A program made the translations under genes and the position numbers. Positions 38,104 through 47,096 of a DNA stretch of 64,000 bases are shown piece after piece (position 1 is the stretch's first letter; every line of letters begins with the position of its first letter). Source of the stretch: Lysobacteraceae bacterium (GTDB lineage: Bacteria; Pseudomonadota; Gammaproteobacteria; Xanthomonadales; Rhodanobacteraceae); assembly GCA_028871555.1 (NCBI GenBank), contig JAGWNA010000003.1, positions 1 to 64,000 of the forward strand. The letters are read 5' to 3'. The notes under the pieces are model-generated. The model did no database searches. It worked only from the letters and a program-made list of their open reading frames with translations, and was not told the origin of the DNA.

Positions 38104-38119
38104 TGGCACGGCTTTTGAT
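38104..38119 (+). promoter_or_regulatory. Sigma-54 (-24/-12)-like promoter before tssBC
   Basis: TGGCACGgcttTTGAT matches the RpoN consensus TGGCACG-N4-TTGCW at all positions except the -12 C, which is A. It is about 71 bp before the tssBC start and shortly downstream of a gene for a sigma-54 activator. The -12 change may weaken it. Confidence 0.65.
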
Positions 38120-38190
38120 ACAGCCTCGATGCAACGCGTGCGGCAGCGTTCGATCCGACCCTGCAGCCGCAACATCAGCGAGGCCTGCAC

Positions 38191-40551
38191 ATGACAGTCG
38201 AAAGCATTCAACAAAAGCTCTTGCGTGTGCGGCCGCCACGCGTACGCATCACCTATGACGTCGAGACCGGCGGTTCCAGTGAGAAAGTGGAGCTTGCCTT
38301 CATCGTGGGCATGTTCGCCAATCTGTCCGGTGAACTCGATTCGAGCGCGCTGCCGGCACTCAAGGATCGGCGGATGCGCGACATCGACAGCGAATCCTTC
38401 GATCTGATCCTCGCCGACAGCACGCCGGTGATCAAGATCGGCAATATCCCCGACCTTATTACCGCTCGCGGCACGAATCTCCAGGGCACGCTGAAGTTCA
38501 GCTGCCTGACAGACTTCGAGCCCCTGGCCATCGTCAACAACGTACCCAGCCTCAAGCAACGCTCCAGCGCGAGAGCGGATCTGCGTGCATTGCAGTCGAT
38601 GGCGGAGTGCAATGACTCGCTCGCCGCCATGCTGGACGATTCGATCGTCGACGGCGAGGCGCTGAGCGCACTCAAGCAGGCGTTCCCCACCAATGTGCCG
38701 GCTGCCTGGGTCGCCGCCGACGTTCCCGCGGATATGTCATTGTCGACGCCTGCAGGGGCGCAGACGCCCGCTGCCATGGTTGCCCTGCTGGCGGCACAAA
38801 TGGCGGGCAATGCCGACGCGGCCAGAGCGGCCAAGGCCGCCGCCGCCGCGGCGCAAACCGCGGCGGCCAGTGCGCAGACCACGGCAGCCAGCGCCGCCGG
38901 TGCGCTGGGCGCGGCACAGAAAGCGGTTCCAGCGGCAACCAGTGCGTTGAGCACGGCACAAGGCACCGTGGCTGCCGCCAAGACGGATGCAGCCATCGCC
39001 AAGGCGAATGAGGCGGTGAAAACCGCACAGCAAGCCGTGGACGATGCCAACAATGCGTTGATCTTGGCGCAAGCGCAATCCAGGGCAGCCAAAGAGCTGG
39101 CCGACACCACCTTGCAAGCCGCGGCGGAAGCGCAGGAAGCTTTTCTCGCCATCGATCCGTTGTCCAAGGCACGGCGGCTGGTGGGGCGCTATGCCAACGA
39201 AATCATCGTGCCGCTGAGCGACAAGGTGCTGACCAATGTGGCGCTCGGCGCCAACGGTCTCATCGACGAACGCGCCGGCGGCATCGCGGTGCAGATCGGC
39301 CGGCAGCTCGACGCGATCATGCATGCGTCGAACTTCCAGGAACTGGAGGCGACCTGGCGCGGGTTGTTCTATGTGGTGTCGCGCAGCGAAAGCGGCAAGC
39401 TGCTCAAGCTGCGCGTCCTCAACGCGAGCAAGGACGACCTGCGCAACGAGTTGGAGAAAGCCGCCGACTTCGACCAGAGCTGCATCTTCAAGATGATCTA
39501 CGAGGCCGAGTTCGGCACCTACGGAGGCTCGCCCTACAGCCTCCTGCTGGGCGGCTACGAGTTCGATCATTCGCCGAACGACATGTCGCTGCTGCGCAAC
39601 ATCACCAAAGTCGCCGCTTCCGCGCACGCGCCCTTCATCGCGGCCGCCGCGCCCGGGCTTTTCGGCCTGGACAGCTTCGACAAACTGGCCAAGCCGCGCG
39701 ACCTCGGCCAGCTGTTCGAGTCGCCGGAAATGGCCGAGTGGGCCGAATTCCGCAACAGCGAGGATTCGCGCTATGTCGCGCTTGCGCTGCCGCACGTGCT
39801 GCTGCGGCTTCCTTACGGCAAGGATTCGCGCCCCGCCGAAGGCGTCAAATACGAAGAAACGGTCATCGGTGAGAACGGCCAGGAGCACAGTGCGTTTCTT
39901 TGGGGCAATGCCGCCTATGTGATGGCCGAGCGCATCACCCATGCCTTCGCGCTGTATCACTGGACCGCGGCGATCCGGGGCGTGGAGGGTGGGGGCCTCG
40001 TGGACGGCCTGCCTGTCTACACCTATCGCGACGACGCCGACCTGGTCAACATGATCTGTCCCACCGAGGTGGCGATCACCGACCGTCGCGAGAAGGAGCT
40101 CAACGACCTCGGCTTCATTGCCCTGTGCAACTGCAAGGGAACCGGCCAGGCGGCGTTCTTCGGCGGTCAGACCGCCAATCTGCCGCGGCAGTACATCAGC
40201 GACGAAGCCAACGCCAACGCCAAGCTCTCGGGGATGCTGCCCTACATCCTGGCCGCATCGCGCTTTGCGCATTACATCAAAGTGATCATGCGGAAAAAAA
40301 TCGGCGCCTTCCTGACCCGCAGCAACATCGAGGCCTACCTCAATACCTGGATTGCCCAGTACGTGCTGCTGGACGACAACGCCGCGCAAGAGGTGAAGGC
40401 GAGCTATCCGCTGCGCGCCGCGCAGATCAACGTCACCGACGTGCCCGGCTCACCCGGCTCGTACAAGGCCACGGTGTTCATCAAGCCGCATTTTCAGCTC
40501 GAGGAGCTGACCACCTCGATTCGCCTCGTGGCGGATCTCCCCAAGGGCTGA
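38191..40551 (+). CDS. tssBC: TssB-TssC fusion, T6SS contractile sheath protein
   Basis: A 786-residue protein joining both sheath subunits. Residues 1-165 are TssB ('RVRITYDVETGGSSEKVELA', 'LSGELD', 'IDSESFDLIL'). Residues about 170-320 are an Ala/Gln/Thr-rich linker, likely helical or coiled ('AAQTAAASAQTTAASAAGAL'). Residues 322-786 are TssC ('LVGRYANEIIVPLSDKVL', 'ATWRGLFYVVSRSESG', 'GGYEFDHSPND', 'LPHVLLRLPYG', 'FLWGNAAYVM', 'ISDEANANAKLSG'). In other systems TssB (about 165 residues) and TssC (about 500) are separate and pair 1:1 before building the sheath around Hcp. No stop or frameshift separates them here, and the linker reads in frame throughout. It is the first gene after the sigma-54-like promoter and is followed by hcp. 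Confidence 0.93.
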   Translation: MTVESIQQKLLRVRPPRVRITYDVETGGSSEKVELAFIVGMFANLSGELDSSALPALKDRRMRDIDSESFDLILADSTPVIKIGNIPDLITARGTNLQGTLKFSCLTDFEPLAIVNNVPSLKQRSSARADLRALQSMAECNDSLAAMLDDSIVDGEALSALKQAFPTNVPAAWVAADVPADMSLSTPAGAQTPAAMVALLAAQMAGNADAARAAKAAAAAAQTAAASAQTTAASAAGALGAAQKAVPAATSALSTAQGTVAAAKTDAAIAKANEAVKTAQQAVDDANNALILAQAQSRAAKELADTTLQAAAEAQEAFLAIDPLSKARRLVGRYANEIIVPLSDKVLTNVALGANGLIDERAGGIAVQIGRQLDAIMHASNFQELEATWRGLFYVVSRSESGKLLKLRVLNASKDDLRNELEKAADFDQSCIFKMIYEAEFGTYGGSPYSLLLGGYEFDHSPNDMSLLRNITKVAASAHAPFIAAAAPGLFGLDSFDKLAKPRDLGQLFESPEMAEWAEFRNSEDSRYVALALPHVLLRLPYGKDSRPAEGVKYEETVIGENGQEHSAFLWGNAAYVMAERITHAFALYHWTAAIRGVEGGGLVDGLPVYTYRDDADLVNMICPTEVAITDRREKELNDLGFIALCNCKGTGQAAFFGGQTANLPRQYISDEANANAKLSGMLPYILAASRFAHYIKVIMRKKIGAFLTRSNIEAYLNTWIAQYVLLDDNAAQEVKASYPLRAAQINVTDVPGSPGSYKATVFIKPHFQLEELTTSIRLVADLPKG

Positions 40552-40599
40552 GCGCGCTCGACAGGCGCGCAAGCCCCGGGTCTCACACCTGGAGCGAAC

Positions 40600-41166
40600 A
40601 TGGACCTCATTCTCTTGCAACCCGGCGACCCGACCATTTTTGGCGGTGCGAACGGCTGGAAAGGCGGCGGCAGCCTGATCGACAACACCTGGCGCGACAA
40701 GGTGCTCGATCTCGGCCAATGCTTTGAACTGGTATCGGTACACCAGGGGATGAAGCAGCAGATCACCACCGACGTGAGCAATTCGGCACGCACATCGGGT
40801 CGTCCGATCATCACCGAATTCACGTGCGTGAAATACGTCGACAAGACATCGGTGAAGCTCTACGAGTACTGCCTGTGCGGCAAGCCGCTGGGCAAGAGCG
40901 AGAAGCATCCGTCGAAAATCTACATCGCGCGCAATTCGGGCGAAGACACCGCAAATATCCTCACCATCGAGCTGCGCGACGCGATCATCAGCGAGATCCA
41001 GTTCCAGTCGAATCCGGACGACATGCCGACCGAGCAGTTCAAGCTCAATTTCACCGAAATACTCTGGACATACACCGTGCAGCAGGCGGACATGGATCCT
41101 GCCGGCAACATGCATGCGGGTTGGAGCATCGCGCGCAACCGCCCGATTGGCCAGTTCACCACGTGA
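40600..41166 (+). CDS. hcp: Hcp, T6SS inner tube protein
   Basis: A 188-residue Hcp-family protein. The beta-barrel pattern is clear: 'KVLDLGQCFELVSVHQGMKQ', 'PIITEFTCVKYVDKTSVKLY', 'SKIYIARNSGEDT', 'TIELRDAIISEIQF', 'FKLNFTEILWTY'. The last block is typical of Hcp. The usual length is about 160-170; the extra length is in the N- and C-terminal tails. Hexameric rings of Hcp stack into the tube that the sheath expels with VgrG at the tip. It follows the sheath gene by 48 bp, so the two are likely co-transcribed. A tctcacacctggagcg leader contains a ggag ribosome site. Confidence 0.9.
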   Translation: MDLILLQPGDPTIFGGANGWKGGGSLIDNTWRDKVLDLGQCFELVSVHQGMKQQITTDVSNSARTSGRPIITEFTCVKYVDKTSVKLYEYCLCGKPLGKSEKHPSKIYIARNSGEDTANILTIELRDAIISEIQFQSNPDDMPTEQFKLNFTEILWTYTVQQADMDPAGNMHAGWSIARNRPIGQFTT

Positions 41167-41197
41167 CGACCGGCGGGCGCCGGCGGGGAGGTGCGGT

Positions 41198-41590
41198 GTG
41201 CAGTTCCTGATGGAGCGATTGGTCAACCGAACGGACCCCGACATGGGACTGGAACCTCCGTTCGATCTTGCGACGGCGGTCGCCTGGCAAATCCAGCGCA
41301 TCGTCGAATGCCGCCCTTTCACCGGCGGACGCGACATGCGGGCCTGCGATTTCGGCATGCCGAACATCGTCGATTCAGGCAGCGGCATGAACGATCACGA
41401 ACGCTACGGCGCACGGCTTGCCGAGGCGATCGCGCGCTACGAGCCGCGCCTGCACGACACGCGCCTGGAGTGGGTGTCGACCGGGCAGCCCCTGCGCCCA
41501 CGCACCCTGGTCGTGCACGGGCGCCTGCTGCAGGACGACCAGCCGAGCGTGTTCCGCTTCGAATTGCCGTGCCCGGATGACGTCGCATGA
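41198..41590 (+). CDS. tssE: TssE, T6SS baseplate gp25-like protein
   Basis: A 130-residue gp25-like protein. Starting from GTG at 41198, the protein begins 'MQFLMERLVNRTDPD', the usual TssE opening; the ggggag ribosome site at 41185-41190 supports this start over ATG 41210 or the longer open frame. Other marks: 'DFGMPNIVDSG' and 'RYGARLAEAIARYEPRLHDT', the family's NYGxPD...IxxFEPRL pattern in variant form. TssE sits in the baseplate wedge and nucleates sheath polymerisation. It overlaps tssF by 4 bases (ATGA). Confidence 0.9.
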   Translation: MQFLMERLVNRTDPDMGLEPPFDLATAVAWQIQRIVECRPFTGGRDMRACDFGMPNIVDSGSGMNDHERYGARLAEAIARYEPRLHDTRLEWVSTGQPLRPRTLVVHGRLLQDDQPSVFRFELPCPDDVA

Positions 41591-43410
41591 ACGCCGACGC
41601 GCCACGGCTGAAGGCGTGGTTCGAACATGAGCTCGCCTCGTTGCGCAGCGAAGCCGCGGAATTTGGCGCATCGTTCCCCGCCATCGCCAAGACGCTGGAG
41701 CTGAGTGCCGGCCGCAGCAGCGATCCGCACGTGGAAATGCTGATGCAGTCCTTCGCGTGGTTGGCCGGGCGCTTGCGCTACCAGCTGGAAGTCGACAAGG
41801 CGGTGCTCCCCAACGCGTTGCTGGGCCTCCTGTACCCGCATCTGGAAGCGCCATTGCCGTCGATGCTGATCGGCGAGATCGAAGTGCAGCCGGATGGCGC
41901 GAATTTCATGCACGGTGCCACGCTCGAACGCGGCCGCCACGTTTACGCAATCGCCACGAACGATCTTGGCCAGCAGGTGCGATGTCGTTTTCGCACTTGC
42001 TGCGCCACGCCTCTGTGGCCGCTGAAAGTGACCGACCTGAGCACGGTCGCCGCCAACGCCTACGCGCTGGACACAGACGACACGCGCACCCTCTCGATCG
42101 TGCGCGCGACGATCACCGGCATCGGCAAGGACCCCATCCACGCGCTGAAAATGCCGTTCCTGCGGTTCTGCATCAATGCCGAGCACAAGCAGGCCTACGC
42201 GCTTTACGATGCGCTTTCCACCCACCTCGTGCGCGTGGCGGTGCGATTGCCCGGAAACGGTGAACTGCGTTACCTGGATGCCGCGCAATTGAGCTGGTGC
42301 GGCTTCCGGCAAGACGAGGCGATGCTGGGTGTGAACCGCCTCACGCACCCCGGCTATCGCCTGCTGCAGGAGTACTTCGCGTTCCCGCAGAAGTTCCTGT
42401 TCTTCGAAGTGGCCGGTCTGGACCTGGAAGGGGCGGACAAGGAATTCGAGCTGTTGTTCCTGCTCGATACGCCGCCATCCCGGCACAACACGCTGGACAG
42501 CGGACTGCTCAGGCTCAACAGCCTGCCGCTGATCAATCTCTATCCGCAGCGGATCGAGCCGTTCGTGCTCGATCAGCAGCATTACGAGTACCGGATAACC
42601 GGCGACGAGCAGAACCACCGGTTTTGCGAGATCTACAGTCTCGAGGAACTTGTCTCGATCCGTCCGGAACGCACTCCGCGGCCGATTGCGCCGTATTTCT
42701 CGCTCGACGATTTCCAGCAGATGGGCAAGCTGGACTACTTCTATGCATCACGGCGCGAAGTCAACCAGACCGGTGCCGTGCACGGTACCGAGACCTACGT
42801 GTCATTCCTGGATCCGGAGTTCGACGTCATCCAGCCGGCCGAGGAAATGATCGCGGGCACCGCGCTGTGCACCAACCGGCGGCTGCCTTCGCAGTTGCTG
42901 ATCGGCAGCCTGCTGCATCTCGAAGGCGCCGGGCCGGTCGCGACACTCAAGGTGGCCAGCAAGCCCACGCCGAACCAACCGCCGCAAATGGTGGGCGATC
43001 GGCCCTGGGCGCTGGTGTCGCAGCTTTGCATGAACCATCTCTCGCTCGTGGACGGCAAGCAGGGACCGCCGGTGCTGAAGAACATGCTTCGCCTGCACGT
43101 AGGGCCGGCAAGCCTGACCGGGCATCGGCAGATTGACGGCTTGCACAGGCTGCAGAGCCGCCGCATCCAGAAGCGCATGCCGCGCCGCGAGGCTTGGCGC
43201 GGATTCGTCGATTGCCTGCAGGTGCGCCTGCAGGTGGATCTTGGCCATTTCGAGGGAGGCAGCGCGGTGTTGTTTGGCAGTGTGTTGCACCACTTCCTGG
43301 CTTTGTATGCGGAGGTCAACACCGTCGTCGAATTGATTCTCGAATCGTCTGATCGCAGGGGGGAGCTCAAGTCATGGCAGCCGCTGACTGGCGCACAGGT
43401 GAATCTCTAG
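41587..43410 (+). CDS. tssF: TssF, T6SS baseplate protein
   Basis: A 607-residue baseplate wedge protein, normal family length. The N-terminal 'WFEHELASLRSEAAEFGASF' and 'DPHVEMLMQSFAWLAGRLRY' with 'LLGLLYPHLEAPLPSMLIGE' are strongly TssF-like. The C-terminal part has 'FVDCLQVRLQVDLGHFEGGS' and 'FLALYAEVNTVVELIL'. TssF pairs with TssG (2:1) in the wedge that connects to TssK and TssE. Its stop overlaps the start of tssG by 37 bases, a long overlap that strongly couples translation. Confidence 0.95.
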   Translation: MNADAPRLKAWFEHELASLRSEAAEFGASFPAIAKTLELSAGRSSDPHVEMLMQSFAWLAGRLRYQLEVDKAVLPNALLGLLYPHLEAPLPSMLIGEIEVQPDGANFMHGATLERGRHVYAIATNDLGQQVRCRFRTCCATPLWPLKVTDLSTVAANAYALDTDDTRTLSIVRATITGIGKDPIHALKMPFLRFCINAEHKQAYALYDALSTHLVRVAVRLPGNGELRYLDAAQLSWCGFRQDEAMLGVNRLTHPGYRLLQEYFAFPQKFLFFEVAGLDLEGADKEFELLFLLDTPPSRHNTLDSGLLRLNSLPLINLYPQRIEPFVLDQQHYEYRITGDEQNHRFCEIYSLEELVSIRPERTPRPIAPYFSLDDFQQMGKLDYFYASRREVNQTGAVHGTETYVSFLDPEFDVIQPAEEMIAGTALCTNRRLPSQLLIGSLLHLEGAGPVATLKVASKPTPNQPPQMVGDRPWALVSQLCMNHLSLVDGKQGPPVLKNMLRLHVGPASLTGHRQIDGLHRLQSRRIQKRMPRREAWRGFVDCLQVRLQVDLGHFEGGSAVLFGSVLHHFLALYAEVNTVVELILESSDRRGELKSWQPLTGAQVNL

Positions 43411-44507
43411 CCAGCCGTTTGCGCAGACGCCCGGCGGGTTTCGACTTCTTCCAATGGGTGCGCATCGCTTCCTGGCCGCAGCGTGACGCAACTTCGCGCG
43501 AGGCGGAGGAAGCGGGGGCGAGCCGGGTCGGGGCACGCCTGCGCTTTCGCGGCGAAATGTCGTCGGTGTTTCCTGGTTGCGAAATTTCGGCGGGACGTCC
43601 GCGCGCCGCCGTGCGCGGCAAGGCGCGGCGGCAACGCATCGAGCTGTTCGTCTCCAACTTCGTGCTCTGCGGCGTGCTCGGGCCGTTGCCGGACAGCTTC
43701 GCGGACTGGGTGCGCCAGCGGATGTCCGAACGCGACCCGGCGATGGCCGAGTTCCTGGACATCTTCAATCACCGCATCAGCACCCTGCGATACGAGCTGA
43801 AGGCGGCGAGCGTGCCCGCGTTCGATGCGCTGCGCCCGGAATACACACGGTATGCCGAAGCTGCCGGAGCCCTGATGGGGCTCATCGCATTTGAAGGCGA
43901 GGGTGCGCGGATACTCGCCCGGCGGGTACCGATGCCCAAGCGGGCGTTGCTGGCGTTGTGCGGACTGGTCGGCGACGGGCGCAAGAGCGCGGCGATGGCG
44001 CAGATCGTTCTGGGCATCTATCTGCGTGCGCCGGTATGCGTGGAGGAGCTGCTGGGCGCGTGGCGCGACATCGAGGCACGCGATCGCACGCTGCTGGGTC
44101 GGCGCAGGCTGGCGGACACGGCTGCGCTGGGGCAAAGGCTATGGGTCAATCATGCGGCGATCGGTCTGGCGGTGGGGCCGGTTGCCTATGCGCGGCTGTG
44201 CCTGCTGGTTGCCGATCGGGCGCATCCCGAAAAGGGCGCACACGACCGCGGATTCGGCAGCGGCCATGCCGGTTTTGCGGCGATGGTGCATTACCTGTTC
44301 GATCGTCATGTCGATGTGGTGGTGACGGTGACGGTCGATGAGGCGGACATTCCGCCAGCCATGCTGTGGCGGCCGCGGCGCATCGCCGGATTCGGCGGCA
44401 GCCATGGCATGCGCCTGGGCCAGACGGCGTGGCTGCATGGGCGGCCGGCGTCGCTGCGTCGGGTGCGTTTCACCATTCCGGCGGACGCCGTGGTGGAGGC
44501 CGCATGA
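43374..44507 (+). CDS. tssG: TssG, T6SS baseplate protein
   Basis: A 377-residue baseplate wedge protein. 'RPAGFDFFQWVRI' near the N-terminus is the TssG opening (LxxxPxxFxFFQxxRLL). 'VGARLRFRGEMSSVFPGCEI', 'SNFVLCGVLGPLPDSFADWV', 'FLDIFNHRISTLRYELKAAS' and 'GLVGDGRKSAAMAQIVLGIY' follow family order. It has the long overlap with tssF, and its stop overlaps the vgrG start (ATGA). The order tssE-F-G fits other T6SS loci. Confidence 0.93.
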   Translation: MAAADWRTGESLASRLRRRPAGFDFFQWVRIASWPQRDATSREAEEAGASRVGARLRFRGEMSSVFPGCEISAGRPRAAVRGKARRQRIELFVSNFVLCGVLGPLPDSFADWVRQRMSERDPAMAEFLDIFNHRISTLRYELKAASVPAFDALRPEYTRYAEAAGALMGLIAFEGEGARILARRVPMPKRALLALCGLVGDGRKSAAMAQIVLGIYLRAPVCVEELLGAWRDIEARDRTLLGRRRLADTAALGQRLWVNHAAIGLAVGPVAYARLCLLVADRAHPEKGAHDRGFGSGHAGFAAMVHYLFDRHVDVVVTVTVDEADIPPAMLWRPRRIAGFGGSHGMRLGQTAWLHGRPASLRRVRFTIPADAVVEAA

Positions 44508-47089
44508 GCGCCGCTGCCGCCAAAACGGCCGGGCGCACGTCGGTCTCGCCGATCGGCGAGTCCGGCGCTGCCGACTCGCCCCTGCTCTACCTGCATTGCG
44601 CCATCGCCATCGCCGGCAATCAGTGGTTGGGCGACGAAACGTTCCGGCTGTTGTCCTTCGAGGGGCAGGAGTCGGTGTCCGAACCGTTCGACTATCAGTT
44701 GCAGCTGCGCGGCAACACGTCGCCCGGGCACGGCCGCACGATCAGCTTCGACGCGGTGATCGGGCGTCCCGTTACCGTGGGCATCAATAATCCGTCGGCC
44801 GGCGGCCAGCCGGATGCCGCTCGACGTTTCGTCCAGGCCTTGCATACGGGGAGCGCGGCGGACATCACGCTGTACAACGGACTGGTGAGCTCGTTCGCCA
44901 TGGACGAGCCGGGCGTGTATCGGCTGGGCATGAAGCCGGCATTGTGGAAACTCACGCTGACCAACCGTTATTGCGTCCACGCGCAAGTGAGCGTGCGCGA
45001 CGTGATCGCCAAGCTGATGCAGCTGCATTACATCGACTATTCGCTGGATGCGGTCTCGGGTGCCGGCAACATCGCCATTGCCAGGGTGCAGGACTGGCTG
45101 CAGGCAGGCGAGAGCGATTACGAATTCCTGCGGCGCATGATGGCCAAGGCGCACATCTACTACTACTTCAGGCATACCGGCAACTCGCACACCGTGGTGT
45201 TTGCCAACCGCGCGGCGTACCCGAAAGCCTTCGGCGATCGCCAGCTGCGCTACACGTACACCGCGATCGACGAGTTGGGCATGCAGCAGGACGACGTGGT
45301 GTTCCAGTACAGCTATCAGCAGTCGCTGACCAGCACGGGCGTCAATGGCGTGTTCGCGCACCAGGAAAGCGCATCGGAGCAGGACCCGGTTGCCGTCTAT
45401 CAGACATTTGCCTCGTTCACTCCCGCCGATCCGGGCGAGCTGCCGTTCAATCAGTACCGCACCTATCAGTACGGCATGAGCAGCGCCGAAGTGAGCCACT
45501 ACGTGAAAAGCACGGCATCGTGCATGAGTGCTTCGGCACGGCAACTGTCCGGTAGCAGCACCTGTTCGGGTTTTCGCGTGGGCTACCAGTTCGGCCTCAG
45601 CGGCGAGGTGGCGCCCGGCACGTATCCGTCGCCCGTGCGCCCATCGCTGGAAGGCAAACGGTTCGTATTGAGCAGGGTGCAGCACAAGGCGAGTGCGGAT
45701 GGTGGCTACACCAACAGTTTCGAGGCGACCGACGCCGGCGGCATGCTCACGGTCTTCTCGATCCAGGACACGCAGCAGGGAGCGATCCTGGCCAAGGTGG
45801 TCGATGTGGCCGGCCAGGGGCCGAACGATTGGCGCTATTACGACCCGAGCAACTTCGACCCCGGGCAGAGCAGCCTGCGCGACGCCGGAGCGGCCCCCCC
45901 CGATCTGCTCGCCAAGGGCGTCTACGTGCAGTTTTCCAGTCCGGGCGCCGCCAGCGAGCCGGTATGGGTGAAGCTGGCGGCACACATGCAGACGGTGCCG
46001 GAGATCGGCGTGACCGTGCTGGTGGCGCGCGCCAACGACGAGTCCGAGCTGCCTGAAGTGCAAAGCATCGTCCAGGCCAACGGCAGCCTGGTGGTCACGC
46101 CTTCGGGCTGGCTGGCCAATACGCACGTGGGCAGCAGCTACTCGACGAGCTATGGCGACGGCCAGAGCATCCGCTTCGGGCGCAGATCTGCCTGCGATCT
46201 CGACCGTGCGGTCAACATCGTCTCGTCCACCTACGCGTCCGGCGAGTATCGCGATACCAGCTATTCGCAGGGCGGCAGCTACAGCTATTCCACTTCCGAA
46301 AACGGGGCGGACGGGTTGCTCAGCCGCTCCGACTCCTTCGGCTGCACCTACAGCACGCATGAAGGCAAGGAGGTGTGGAGCAAGAGCACGCTCGGCGGCA
46401 GCACCAGCTACACGACCGTCAACGGCGATACCCACAGCGAAGACACCGTGACCGGCACTGCCTCGCACCTTTCGACGCAGAACATCGTGCAGAACACGTC
46501 TACCGTCGCGCAGCAAAGCAATGTCAATACAGTCGGCATGAGCTCGTCCGTCGACACCGTGGGCATGAGCACGTCGGTGTCGGCGACGGGCGTGAGCGCC
46601 GCCCAGTCGATGGTGGGCGTAGCGGCGCAGGCCGCTCTGGCCGGGTTGCGCCAGGATACGGCGGTGACGGGCGCGTCCAGCAATATCTCGGTGACGGGCC
46701 TGGCGCACGCCATGTCGGCCACGGGCAGCAGCGATTCGACATCCGCGACCGGCAGCAGTGTGCAGACCAACCTCGTCGGGTCCAGCGTCACCACCGCGCT
46801 GACCGGCAGCGCCGAGCAGACCAGCGTGACCGGCACGAGTACCGATATCGGCATTGTCGGCAACGCGACCCGGATGAGCGTGACGGGCGTCAGCAACGGC
46901 ATAACCGTCACCGGCGAAGCGACGGAAGTCAGCGTCACCGGCAGCGAGACGCGGGTAGGCATGCACGGCAACTCGACCACGGTCGACATCACGGGTGCCG
47001 GTATCGCGGTGACGATCGCCGGCGCCCGTCTTTCGACGGAAATCGTCGGCCTGAGCATTTCGATTCCGCTGCTCTACATCTACGTATGA
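44504..47089 (+). CDS. vgrG: VgrG, T6SS spike with nonapeptide-repeat C-terminus
   Basis: An 861-residue spike protein. Residues about 30-430 are the gp27-like base ('FRLLSFEGQESVSEPFDYQL', 'YNGLVSSFAMDEPGVYRLGM', 'YYYFRHTGNSHTVVFAN', 'FEATDAGGMLTVF'). Residues about 450-560 correspond to the gp5/OB-fold region, where 'VKLAAHMQTVPEIGVTVLVA' is recognisable. Residues 675-854 are twenty back-to-back 9-residue repeats of pattern x-h-[TV]-G-x-x-x-x-x, with Gly at position 4 in every copy. These probably form an extended beta-helix needle. No catalytic C-terminal domain follows. The ATG at 44504 overlaps tssG; the next start is 7 bp away. The tip likely binds the DUF4150 PAAR-like protein. Confidence 0.93.
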   Translation: MSAAAAKTAGRTSVSPIGESGAADSPLLYLHCAIAIAGNQWLGDETFRLLSFEGQESVSEPFDYQLQLRGNTSPGHGRTISFDAVIGRPVTVGINNPSAGGQPDAARRFVQALHTGSAADITLYNGLVSSFAMDEPGVYRLGMKPALWKLTLTNRYCVHAQVSVRDVIAKLMQLHYIDYSLDAVSGAGNIAIARVQDWLQAGESDYEFLRRMMAKAHIYYYFRHTGNSHTVVFANRAAYPKAFGDRQLRYTYTAIDELGMQQDDVVFQYSYQQSLTSTGVNGVFAHQESASEQDPVAVYQTFASFTPADPGELPFNQYRTYQYGMSSAEVSHYVKSTASCMSASARQLSGSSTCSGFRVGYQFGLSGEVAPGTYPSPVRPSLEGKRFVLSRVQHKASADGGYTNSFEATDAGGMLTVFSIQDTQQGAILAKVVDVAGQGPNDWRYYDPSNFDPGQSSLRDAGAAPPDLLAKGVYVQFSSPGAASEPVWVKLAAHMQTVPEIGVTVLVARANDESELPEVQSIVQANGSLVVTPSGWLANTHVGSSYSTSYGDGQSIRFGRRSACDLDRAVNIVSSTYASGEYRDTSYSQGGSYSYSTSENGADGLLSRSDSFGCTYSTHEGKEVWSKSTLGGSTSYTTVNGDTHSEDTVTGTASHLSTQNIVQNTSTVAQQSNVNTVGMSSSVDTVGMSTSVSATGVSAAQSMVGVAAQAALAGLRQDTAVTGASSNISVTGLAHAMSATGSSDSTSATGSSVQTNLVGSSVTTALTGSAEQTSVTGTSTDIGIVGNATRMSVTGVSNGITVTGEATEVSVTGSETRVGMHGNSTTVDITGAGIAVTIAGARLSTEIVGLSISIPLLYIYV
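46526..47065 (+). repeat. Twenty 27-bp units encoding the VgrG nonapeptide repeat
   Basis: The frame reads as twenty consecutive 9-codon units without a gap, from NTVGMSSSV to EIVGLSISI. The fourth codon is Gly in all. The DNA is diverged between copies, so this is a protein-level repeat under structural selection rather than recent slippage. Confidence 0.9.
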
Positions 47090-47096
47090 GGCGAGC

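Larger units (their letters stand above)
37757..38190. other. T6SS regulatory region, 434 bp
   Basis: No gene. It holds three inverted repeats (37892-37913, 37983-38008, 38022-38040) and a sigma-54-like element (38104-38119) in the right order for an enhancer-plus-promoter control region of tssBC. The activator gene is just upstream. Confidence 0.65.
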
